Assembly: GCA_016278505.1 (NCBI GenBank)
Contig: JADQBQ010000004.1
Coordinates: 25,930 to 89,929 of the forward strand
Reading direction: 5' to 3'
Origin: Clostridiales bacterium
GTDB taxonomy: Bacteria; Bacillota; Desulfotomaculia; Desulfotomaculales; VENG01
DNA length: 64,000 nucleotides
Shown: positions 16,186 through 23,677 of the stretch, in pieces
Position numbering within the stretch: the stretch's first letter is position 1
Layout: every line of letters begins with the position of its first letter
The notes under the pieces: generated by a model
Told to the model about the DNA's origin: nothing
Databases searched by the model: none
The model's input: the letters and a program-made list of their open reading frames with translations, nothing else
Position numbers and translations under genes: made by a program

Positions 16186-17158
16186 AAAAACTGCTTAAAG
16201 GGCTGTATTTATCATGCTGCTTTTTAACTTCGCCGCCCCAGAGGTTTACGTAGATTTTCACTGTGTCCATATTCTTATGGCGAAGTATCTTCTGCAGTGA
16301 AAAGGCATCCCCCCCGCCCAGAATATAGTATTTAGCGAAGGTATGGCGCAAGGTGTGGGGCGAGACGCGTACGTCAAAGATATTAGCCTTTTTGCCGTAC
16401 TTTTTAAACTGGTCCTGAATAGTGCTGCGGCTAAGGGCTGTCCCACGGATACTGGTGAATAAATGATCAGAATCATTAGGCCTTAGGTCTCTATAGTAAA
16501 GATATTTTTCTAGTATTCTTGCACACTTGCCCGAAAAAGGGACATGACCGCTTGAGCCTTTACCTGAGACCTTGATCATCCCCTCTTTTAAATCAACATC
16601 TTGAATTCGCAAGCCGCAAAGCTCGGCCAATCGGATTCCAGTGTCCAACAGCAAAAGGAAGATCGTATAATCACGAAAGCCGGTAAAGGTAGTCCTGTCA
16701 GGCTGCTCTAAGAGCCTTGCCACCTGATCTTTTGTAAAGGCCTGGATGGGCTCCCCTTTACCCCTCACCTTTTTTAAAGTCGAAGCAAAATTCGTCTCAA
16801 TATAATCTTCCTGGGACAGAAAGGTTATGTATTTACGCAGAGTTTTAATTCTCCCATTGATCGTATTTGGCTTATAGTTCTTACTTACCATGTATAAAAT
16901 GAGATTCTGCTTAATCATATCTTTGGTGAGCTTAGCTGGAGTTTTAATGATAATACCCTGCTTTTTAAGTATTTTTAACATGGCGGCCATGTTCTCCATA
17001 TGAAAGGCTATCGTACGTTGGCCTAAGTTTTCTGCCTGCATATCTGTAACAAACGTTTTTAAAGACTCTTTAATGGTAGTTTTGCGCACCAGCTTTGGTT
17101 CCATAGGAAGAACATTTGATGGCCTCTTTTTATAATTCTCTCTTTCTAATCCTAACAT
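16184..17158 (-). CDS. tyrosine recombinase/integrase (second)
   Basis: 324 residues and clearly a paralogue of its convergent neighbour; both share GFRDY..I.LL and TGIR blocks in the same places. The catalytic set is complete: TGIRLAELCGLRI, SGKGSSGHVPF, SPHTLRHTFAKYY, ILRHKNMDT, and Tyr in VKIYVNLW. The N-terminal core-binding domain covers about 35-130. Two related Y-recombinases placed tail to tail suggest either two stacked elements or a pair that cooperates. Its promoter region faces the small 40-aa gene across an AT-rich gap with inverted repeats. Confidence 0.92.
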   Translation of the reverse strand: MLGLERENYKKRPSNVLPMEPKLVRKTTIKESLKTFVTDMQAENLGQRTIAFHMENMAAMLKILKKQGIIIKTPAKLTKDMIKQNLILYMVSKNYKPNTINGRIKTLRKYITFLSQEDYIETNFASTLKKVRGKGEPIQAFTKDQVARLLEQPDRTTFTGFRDYTIFLLLLDTGIRLAELCGLRIQDVDLKEGMIKVSGKGSSGHVPFSGKCARILEKYLYYRDLRPNDSDHLFTSIRGTALSRSTIQDQFKKYGKKANIFDVRVSPHTLRHTFAKYYILGGGDAFSLQKILRHKNMDTVKIYVNLWGGEVKKQHDKYSPLSSF

Positions 17159-17240
17159 GTACTTTCACCTCCGATTATTTTAGCGACTTCATTTTAAACA
17201 AATGAATCCTTGGATAAAAGGAAAAAAACAAACAAAAAAA

Positions 17241-17276
17241 TTCACTTGAAAAAAAGCGCAATTTTTTTTCAAGTGA
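17241..17276. promoter_or_regulatory. long perfect inverted repeat in the divergent recombinase promoter region
   Basis: TTCACTTGAAAAAAA is followed by its reverse complement TTTTTTTCAAGTGAA around a short GC-rich centre. A shorter TTTCATGTGAAA palindrome lies about 20 nt to the right. The 11-mer TATTTTAGCGA occurs twice, at 17176-17186 and 17279-17289. The set sits between divergent genes and could be an operator, a recombination site, or both. Confidence 0.55.
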
Positions 17277-17379
17277 ACTATTTTAGCGATTAATTTCATG
17301 TGAAAAAAAAAGTAAATATATTTCCTTTTATATTAACTTCCTTGCACCTAAAATTATTCCCGTAAGTGGGAGGACCACT

Positions 17380-17502
17380 ATGATGAAATATGATGAATTA
17401 TTATTTCCAGAAGAGTATCATGAAGCGAACTGGTTTGAAATCTTAGTAACTAAAGCAATCGAAGTCCTTCTCGAAGAATTAGATGCGGAGGTGGAAGAAT
17501 GA
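17380..17502 (+). CDS. 40-aa acidic protein coupled to a serine recombinase
   Basis: This short frame, absent from the ORF track, reads MMKYDELLFPEEYHEANWFE and continues to an acidic, leucine-rich helix (LLEELDAEVEE). GGGAGG lies 7 nt before the double ATG, and its TGA overlaps the recombinase ATG (ATGA at 17499-17502), which points to translational coupling. Size and charge would suit a recombination directionality factor or a recombinase partner, but no family is recognised. Confidence 0.65.
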   Translation: MMKYDELLFPEEYHEANWFEILVTKAIEVLLEELDAEVEE

Positions 17503-18987
17503 ATGTCAACAAAGAAGTCAGTGCTTATATAAGGGCCTCTACCAATCAGCAGCAGCTGACCTTGGCATTTCAAAAGAGAAAAAACATAGAGGCCGCCCAA
17601 AACCTCGGGATCATATTAAAGGAAGAAAACATTTTCACTGATGCCGGGGTATCCGGCTTTAAAATCCCAATGGAGCAGCGAAAAAACCTGCAAGCAATGC
17701 TTAAAAAAGCAAAAAAAGGTGAGGTCAGCCATCTAATCGTTTTCAAACGGGACAGGTTAACGCGAAGGGCAAGGGAATATTTGAAAATAGCCCATTCCCT
17801 TCAAGAATATGGGGTACAAATAATTTTCTCTGACCCCGCTGAACATCCCTTTATTACTGATTATGGGTGGATGGTTGAATGCGTTTTTGCTGCTTTGCTG
17901 CAAAAAGAATGTGAAGGGATTAGGGAAAAAGTAATTCTCGGCCTGAAAACATCGCACAGCATGGGGCTCTGGACGGGTGGTCAGCCGGGATTTGGATTTC
18001 AATATGATAAAAATAGCAAGAAACTAAATGTCATTAGGGAAGAATCGGCAGCAGTTAAGCAAATAATTCATCTACTTGCAAATGGCAAAAGCCCCCAAGA
18101 AATTGCCCAACTTTTAAATAAACAAAACACTCTTTGGGCCGCCCGCAACGGCAAAACCGGCAAATGGACAACTGCCAAGATAAAACAAATCGGCAGTAAC
18201 CCCCTATTTTTAGGCATTTCAGAGCGGTTTGGCGAAAAGGTCCACTTAAAAGACCAAAAACCAATCGTGGATATGCAAATCTGGCAGCAAGCTCAAGAAA
18301 CCCTTGAAAAGTATGCGCCAGCTTCCAGATCAAAAAATAGTAAGAAAAAGGCAGCTTTTATTAGAAGGCCTTGTGTGCTGTGCGCAAAATTATGAAACCA
18401 CCTTCAGAGTAAGGAAGTTAGGCAAAAAATACAAATATTGTTGTCCCGATAGTAATTGCACCCAAAACTGTCCTAATAAACGAATAGACATCAATGAATT
18501 GGAATCTATGGTATTTTCTCACTGCAGCCACTGGTTTAGCAGCCTTGACAATAGGGTATTAGAAAAGAAGACCGGATTAGTATTACAAAACCGTCTGCGC
18601 GAGATAGAAACCAAAATCAACACCCTTAACAGTAAAAAGGAAAGGTTAGCAAAAGAAATAAGCCGCCACTCTGACAATTTCTGCAGGGAAACCCATGAAT
18701 TCAAAAAAAGGCAGCTCGAGAGTAAAATTATGAAACTTCATGAGCAAAAAACAGAAATAGGGAGAAAGATGAGTCACTTTAATAGCGCACAAAGTGAATT
18801 ATACGCATTGGGGAAACGGCAGGATAAAGTTTTGTCCATCCTTAAAGACTGGGAGAAAAGTTTTGCAAGCCTAAATTTTAACGAGCAGAAGAGTGTTTAT
18901 AACCAAATAATTAAGTTTATTTTGATTCACCCTTTTAGGATTGAAGCTTTAACCAATGATACAGAAATTCTGGGAGTTGCAGGCTAA
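17499..18987 (+). pseudogene. large serine recombinase, frameshifted
   Basis: Two overlapping frames (17499..18395 and 18304..18987) together make one large serine recombinase of about 490 residues. The first holds the resolvase catalytic domain (AYIRASTNQQQ with the nucleophile serine, FKRDRLTRRAREYL) and the recombinase domain. The second holds the zinc ribbon (LVCCAQNYETTF...YCCPDSNC) and a coiled coil. The joint lies near runs of A (18335-18350), where the correct reading moves +1, as expected from one extra or missing base. Both parts look well conserved, so the break is recent or a sequencing error. A programmed shift is less likely, since the usual slip is -1. Confidence 0.8.
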
Positions 18988-19009
18988 GTTTCAGTAAGGA
19001 GTGAGATAA

Positions 19010-20641
19010 TTGCCAATTTCAGACGCTTTAAAACCACAAACTCCCGTGGCCATTTACAACAGGTACTCGTCACACAAGCAGGAATCAGGCATGAGCATCG
19101 AAATGCAGATGCAGGCCGCGCAAAAAATAATTACAGAATATGAACTCCGTCTAACTAATACCTACCAAGACGAAAAAAAACCTGGGTATAAAACGCATTT
19201 TACCAGGCGTAAAGGCATGATGGAACTACTAAAGGATGCGCGAAAAGGCGTATTTAAAGCGGTTATCACACTATGCAGCGACAGGGTTTCCAGGGATGTA
19301 GTCCAGTTCATTTCAATTATAGAGATATTGGACCAATGTGGAATTCAGCTAATCTACTCCATGCCGGGGATGACCCAGCCCTTTGAGCAGGATATTGTAA
19401 GCGAAATGATTTCCTATGCCAACGCCATGCACGAGTCAGAAAGAACCAGCGCCAGGGTACGCGAAGCAATGAAAAACAAAGTTGATAAAGGAGAGTGGGT
19501 GGGCGGCAGCATACCCTTTGGTTACCAGTTAAACATTAAAACAGGCGCAATTGAAATTTTGCCTTTAGCGGCAGAAATCGTAAAAGATGTTTATCAAAAA
19601 TATATCCGGGGCTTTAGTTTTCAGAGTATAGCTCACTCTTTAGCCCCAGGTCATTCACCAACCGGAAGATGGACCAGATGGCAAATTGAAGGGATCATAA
19701 AAAACCCGTTTTATGCCGGATACCTAACTTGGAATAAAAGATTAGACCGGTCCAACAGCGCTTGGCGTAACCCCGCCGACTGGATGATGGTTGAGAGCAA
19801 GTATATTCCTAAAATCATAGATAAAAAGACCTGGGACATTGCCCAGGGAGTGCTTTTGAGAAAGAAAACCAACCGCATATCATCCAAACATTATTCGTCT
19901 CCCAACATACTAAAGGGACTTTTGTACTGCTCATGCGGACAAATGCTACTGCCAAAGGATAACCGGTCAAAGGATAACCGGTCAAAAAGCATTTTAAAAA
20001 GCGGCACAGAAAAGGTCTATGGAAATCGTATTTACAAATGCCCTAAAAAATGTTTACGGCTTCCGGCAGATACAATAGAAGAATTTGTCATTAACGATAT
20101 TAAAGAAATAATTGCCACTCTCCCAGAGGACGAACTATTATCTAAAATTGAGGAAAAAGTTAAATCAGAGATATCCGATGTTATTTTAGATATTGAAATG
20201 CTAGAAGAGCAGTTGGTGCACCTGAAAAATAAGGCCGCAAAATTTAAGGCTTTATCGGAAGAGGCAAAGTTAGAGCAAGACGATAGTGACCAGGAAAGCA
20301 AACTAGCTTGCTACAACGACATCGTAATGAATACCTCAAAAGAGATTCAACAAGTTAAAAGCATAATGCAAGAAAACAAAATATTTTTACGGCAAAAAGA
20401 ATCTCTTTTGACATTAAAAGCTGGATGGCTGGAGAAACTGGTAAGCATCCCAATGTTATGGGATCAAATGAGTATAGAGGAAAAGAAAGTGGTTACTGAA
20501 GAGCTTTACAGGAAAATTGTAGTTACTCCTAATAAAGAGGTCATTTTAGATAACAAAATCTTTCCACAGAAAAGTAAAAAAAGAAACTTGTTTGAAGGAA
20601 AGCTATTGTGGCAGTATGACAGTTTTATTCACACTAACTAA
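19010..20641 (+). CDS. large serine recombinase
   Basis: 543 residues. The resolvase domain begins with VAIYNRYSSHKQESGMSIE, in which a serine of RYSS is the nucleophile, and ITLCSDRVSRDVVQFI matches the second family motif. The recombinase domain (about 170-290) has GGSIPFGYQLN and GIIKNPFYAGYL. A zinc ribbon follows (LLYCSCGQMLLP...YKCPKKCL), then a coiled coil (about 365-460) used for synapsis control. It should catalyse attP x attB integration. It starts at TTG after GTAAGGAGTG, 22 nt past the frameshifted homologue, and shares its orientation. A tandem 8-codon-scale repeat, DNRSKDNRSK, lies in the zinc-ribbon region. Confidence 0.92.
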   Translation: MPISDALKPQTPVAIYNRYSSHKQESGMSIEMQMQAAQKIITEYELRLTNTYQDEKKPGYKTHFTRRKGMMELLKDARKGVFKAVITLCSDRVSRDVVQFISIIEILDQCGIQLIYSMPGMTQPFEQDIVSEMISYANAMHESERTSARVREAMKNKVDKGEWVGGSIPFGYQLNIKTGAIEILPLAAEIVKDVYQKYIRGFSFQSIAHSLAPGHSPTGRWTRWQIEGIIKNPFYAGYLTWNKRLDRSNSAWRNPADWMMVESKYIPKIIDKKTWDIAQGVLLRKKTNRISSKHYSSPNILKGLLYCSCGQMLLPKDNRSKDNRSKSILKSGTEKVYGNRIYKCPKKCLRLPADTIEEFVINDIKEIIATLPEDELLSKIEEKVKSEISDVILDIEMLEEQLVHLKNKAAKFKALSEEAKLEQDDSDQESKLACYNDIVMNTSKEIQQVKSIMQENKIFLRQKESLLTLKAGWLEKLVSIPMLWDQMSIEEKKVVTEELYRKIVVTPNKEVILDNKIFPQKSKKRNLFEGKLLWQYDSFIHTN

Positions 20642-21136
20642 ACATGTGATAGCGTCCCGCTATCCCGGACATGACTCCGTCAAGAGCCGCTTTCTCTGAA
20701 GCAAAACTCTATACTCATGACGATTAGGAGCCGTTTAGGGCAAACTCCGGAATAGGTGCTCGGAAAAGAGCAGAATCACTGCCGGGTTTGACTGGAATAT
20801 GCATAGAATAACAGAAACAGGGGTACTAACTTCCCAGCTCTTAGAGTTGACTATACTCGTGCAGGATATCAACTCTCTTGTGAAGCCATCATAAAAAATA
20901 ACCCAATATCAGATAGCTAACCTGTTAAAAAAATTAAAGCCTCCCAGTTCCCATTCCAAGACTGGGACGGGAGGCTAGAGGACTTAGCTGAATGACCCCA
21001 AAAGTTGGCCGCTCCTGGGCTACCCCCAGAAGCGGCCAACATGTTAACAAATTATATGAGTAATATTTCAGGATAACCCACTCGTGCACTCAAAAAGAAC
21101 CACCATGTGCATCAAATAGATCCACCTTGGTCAATT
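20642..21136. other. non-coding stretch with two strong hairpins
   Basis: About 495 bp without a plausible gene. AGCCTCCCAGT...ACTGGGACGGGAGGCT forms one hairpin (20938-20976). GTTGGCCGCT-CCTGGG with CCCAGA-AGCGGCCAAC forms a stronger one (21004-21040). Neither is followed by a clear T-run. A tail of the serine recombinase unit, an att region or a small RNA are all possible. Confidence 0.45.
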
Positions 21137-21991
21137 TCAATACCCTATAAAAAACATATCAACTGTATCTTGATAATTTGAAAATGAATAAAGACTGTGC
21201 ATATTCCCTTCGCCTTTCTCCATTTCATTGGCCCACATTCGTAACGTTCCATCAAAGAACCAAACGGGAACTTCCGCTTTGGGAAGGCCCGATTCTGTAT
21301 TTACCTTGGATTCGGAAAACTCTTTTGCACATAGAACATGAAAGGAATGGAAATAATCTATTAAAAATATTTGTTGCTTTTCTCTAAACCAACTTTTCTG
21401 TTGGTAGTCTTTCAATCGGTTCGTATAAAAGTTACCAAAGTAAAATTCTTTTGCTTCTGTTAACAACTTTGCAACCTCTTTATAACGTTCTTCCTTACTC
21501 ATTTGGGCAACTTCTTTCAAAGTATAATTCTCTCTTTGGTATTCATACAAAGCGTCCCAATTAACATCCCTATCAAAGAACCAAACCAAATAAGCTTGGA
21601 ATTTCGGTTCTTTCTTAATAAGCTCGTCCCAACTAATTGTTCCAAACCCCGGAACCGGCAACATATTGTTATTTGACCAAATTCGAAGTCTTTCCGGCCT
21701 ATACCCTTTTCCCGGCGTCCAATCTTTAACCGGCGGCTTGTGCTTGTCCTTGTAATTCCCGCTTAATACGTTTTCTTGTTTTTCCCTTTCTTCCGCCAAT
21801 GCTTTTCTTGACGCCGAATCTTTACTCTTAGTCGGTTTGCAATTGACCGCAAGTGGAGATGGACTAACTTCGTTCCTTTGTTGATTCTTTAGTTGGTTGG
21901 CATTTGTATCGACGTTCGTATTATCACCGGTATGGCCACAACCGCTAACCAACAAGGCCGCCAAAGAAACGGTCGCGATAACTCTTTTCAA
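21137..21991 (-). CDS. hypothetical lipoprotein, 284 aa
   Basis: A signal peptide ends in a lipobox (LAALLVSGCGHTG), so the cysteine is expected to be lipidated and the protein anchored outside the membrane. A low-complexity Asn/Lys-rich linker follows (to about residue 95). The remainder is rich in aromatic residues (YLVWFFDRDVNWDALYEYQ) and probably folds into a helical domain. No enzyme motif is seen. It starts at TTG after AAAGGGG. It is the last gene before the middle att copy and reads toward the recombinases, so it looks like cargo of segment A. Confidence 0.75.
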   Translation of the reverse strand: MKRVIATVSLAALLVSGCGHTGDNTNVDTNANQLKNQQRNEVSPSPLAVNCKPTKSKDSASRKALAEEREKQENVLSGNYKDKHKPPVKDWTPGKGYRPERLRIWSNNNMLPVPGFGTISWDELIKKEPKFQAYLVWFFDRDVNWDALYEYQRENYTLKEVAQMSKEERYKEVAKLLTEAKEFYFGNFYTNRLKDYQQKSWFREKQQIFLIDYFHSFHVLCAKEFSESKVNTESGLPKAEVPVWFFDGTLRMWANEMEKGEGNMHSLYSFSNYQDTVDMFFIGY

Positions 21992-22061
21992 GGTAATAAC
22001 CCCTTTTTGAAATTATGTTCCTTTTTTTAGTTACTTCTACACATTTTGTTTGAATCATTCA

Positions 22062-22112
22062 GAGGGGCGTGTGGCTAAAACTGTGCGGGTTCAAGTCCCG
22101 CCTCCGACACCA
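22062..22112 (+). repeat. diverged third copy of the tRNA-Leu 3' end (internal att)
   Basis: GAGGGGCGTGTGG...GGGTTCAAGTCCCGCCTCCGACACCA matches the tRNA-Leu end but differs in the variable and T-stem (GCGGG/CCCGC instead of GGGGG/CCCCC). The changes compensate in the T stem, so this copy derives from a different functional tRNA-Leu, as expected for an att site imported by an element. Confidence 0.85.
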
Positions 22113-22156
22113 CTTGAAATGTAGCGTGGGGCATTAGTTCCACGCTACATTTCAAG
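22113..22156. repeat. 17-bp perfect inverted repeat at the middle att
   Basis: CTTGAAATGTAGCGTGG and CCACGCTACATTTCAAG flank a 10-nt loop directly after the third att copy. The last six bases (TTCAAG) are also the T-loop of the next partial tRNA copy, so the hairpin is fused to that repeat. It may be the old terminator of the imported tRNA or a recombination structure. Confidence 0.7.
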
Positions 22157-22223
22157 TCCCCCCTCCGACACCAGAAACCGACAAAAATGCAGGTTTGAGG
22201 CTGAATGTTGATAATAACACGTT
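22151..22223 (+). repeat. short tRNA-Leu end plus chromosomal flank (fourth copy)
   Basis: TTCAAGTCCCCCCTCCGACACCA and the following 50 nt repeat 52660-52733 with a few mismatches. It includes TTTGAGGCTGAATGT and ATAATAACACGTT of the tRNA terminator but lacks its right arm. It is a second, truncated copy of the tRNA-Leu downstream flank and marks an older junction between segments A and B. Confidence 0.8.
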
Positions 22224-22685
22224 TTTAAGGGAGGTTCTTTAAATGACTGTAAATGCTTTAGTTTGACCGAACAGTAGAGTTTTTGATTGTCATGATCCAG
22301 AGGTGCTGGTGATGGAGGATTACCACTGCCATTAAAACGACATTGAGGGTGCTACACGGGTGCAAATGGTTGTAGAAGTACCAGGAAGGGAGAGTGTCTA
22401 GCATGGATGCTCTTACACGGGAACTAGCATTGACGGGGTTAATAAAGCCCACCAGATGACCACCAAGACGGAAACTTTCAATAAACTCATGGAAAAGTTT
22501 ATCGCCGTAGAAGTGAACTTGAAGAACTTATTGGGGAAGGCTCGGATGAGTTAATAAGTAAATTCTATACTGCCTGGGGCGAGATTGAAGAATTAAAAAA
22601 CAGAACTGTTACATGCTATGGAAACCGGTTAAAATCACAGAATAGTCATAATAAATATCCTCCCATCAAAGGCAGGATATTTATT
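22224..22685 (+). pseudogene. decayed coding remnant
   Basis: About 460 bp of broken frames. One plus-strand frame reads HQMTTKTETFNKLMEKFI, and a shifted one continues RRSELEELIGEGSDELISKF to WGEIEELKNR, which together look like a frameshifted helical protein. No family is recognised and no start is convincing. The rest of the stretch shows nothing. Confidence 0.3.
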
Positions 22686-23216
22686 TCAAGGATTATTATA
22701 ATATTCTTCTAATAAATCCGCAAACTCAAGGTTTAGATAGATAAAAGTAATTGGTTCGTTTTCTATGTTAGAAAATTCATCTTCTATCATTAGTTTAAAT
22801 TGAAATTTACTTCTATACCAATCAACTACTTCAGTTAAAGCTGCTCCAACAATATATTTCTCATTAAACATATATGCTAAATCAATTATATGACTAACTA
22901 CTAATTGACCAAAACCCAACCCTTGTTTTGATTCTAAAATTGCAATTCTAGCAATTTCCAAACAATCTTCTGTATGGATTTCATCATCTGTTTCAAAAGC
23001 AACCTCTTGATGTCTTAATGTAAAGTATCCAATAATTTCATCCTCAACGAATACTAAAGTAGTACTGGAATCTTTTTCTAAGTGACTTAAACGGGCCTCT
23101 GTTCTTAAAAATGATTCCATGCTACTGTTTTTACATCGAAAATTTTTATATGTGTCATAATTACAATCGATAATAGGGTAAAAACTTAAAGGCTGTTCTC
23201 CTATTTGGGTTTGCAT
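22686..23216 (-). CDS. GNAT N-acetyltransferase, possible toxin
   Basis: 176 residues with a GNAT fold: the beta4-alpha3 acetyl-CoA site is LEIARIAILESKQGLGFGQLVVSHII, where QGLGFG corresponds to the pyrophosphate-binding Q/RxxGxG/A loop. FRCKNSSMESFLRTEA is like the 'F.C...LD.FL' start of TacT-type GNAT toxins, which acetylate aminoacyl-tRNA. The gene overlaps the small upstream gene by 16 nt, a toxin-antitoxin-like arrangement. The toxin role is inference; the upstream partner is not a classic ribbon-helix-helix antitoxin. It sits at the left edge of segment B beside remnants, as TA pairs often do. Confidence 0.75.
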   Translation of the reverse strand: MQTQIGEQPLSFYPIIDCNYDTYKNFRCKNSSMESFLRTEARLSHLEKDSSTTLVFVEDEIIGYFTLRHQEVAFETDDEIHTEDCLEIARIAILESKQGLGFGQLVVSHIIDLAYMFNEKYIVGAALTEVVDWYRSKFQFKLMIEDEFSNIENEPITFIYLNLEFADLLEEYYNNP

Positions 23217-23452
23217 ATATAAAAACCTTTACTTCTCCTACTAACTTTTCGGGTGGGTGGATCATTTTTAAAATTATGGCTTAACTTCTCTCTCAACTCT
23301 TCTATTTTCTTTTTTTCCTCCAAAAATCTTTCCGCATCCCTTCCTTTTACGGTTGGGAACTCTCTCAAACTGACTGCCATTCTTCCACCCCCTGGTTTAT
23401 GATCTTTTTTAGAATCTTTTTCATTTGTATTCTTAGATTTGTTCTTGTCCAA
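23201..23452 (-). CDS. small charged protein, possible GNAT antitoxin/partner
   Basis: About 83 residues, Lys-rich (KNKSKNTNEKDSKKDHK), then VSLREFPTVKGRDAERFLEEKKKIEELREKL, a helix resembling short partner proteins upstream of GNAT genes. I start it at the TTG at 23452 because GGAGGTG lies 6 nt upstream; the track's 23548 start has no ribosome site, and an ATG at MAVSLREF after GGGGGTGG is an alternative. It overlaps the GNAT gene start by 16 nt, implying coupled translation. An antitoxin role is only suggested by context. Confidence 0.6.
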   Translation of the reverse strand: MDKNKSKNTNEKDSKKDHKPGGGRMAVSLREFPTVKGRDAERFLEEKKKIEELREKLSHNFKNDPPTRKVSRRSKGFYICKPK

Positions 23453-23677
23453 ATTATACACCTCCACTGGGCACTCATTAACAAATACTATGCCCACTAC
23501 CCAGGTGCATAACCACAATTTTACAGAAATCACATACAGTATTGGCAAATTTAGTTATTTCAAAGTGTAGCATGTAACATGTGTGACAGTCAAGACAATA
23601 TTTGCAAGCGTAAAGTTTGTTTAGGAATCAAAATAACCTCCCCTGTAAAAAGCGAAGGCTCTTTTAGTGGGGTACTA

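Noticed and set aside
15206-17158. Recombinase-in-trio (RIT) element
   Set aside because: Only two tyrosine recombinases are present, arranged convergently and not as three overlapping genes in one direction.
18330-18400. Programmed -1 frameshift in the serine recombinase
   Set aside because: The joining of frames needs a +1 step (or -2), and no slippery heptamer with a downstream structure fits.
22062-22112. tRNA gene at the middle repeat
   Set aside because: The 5' half is missing here as well.
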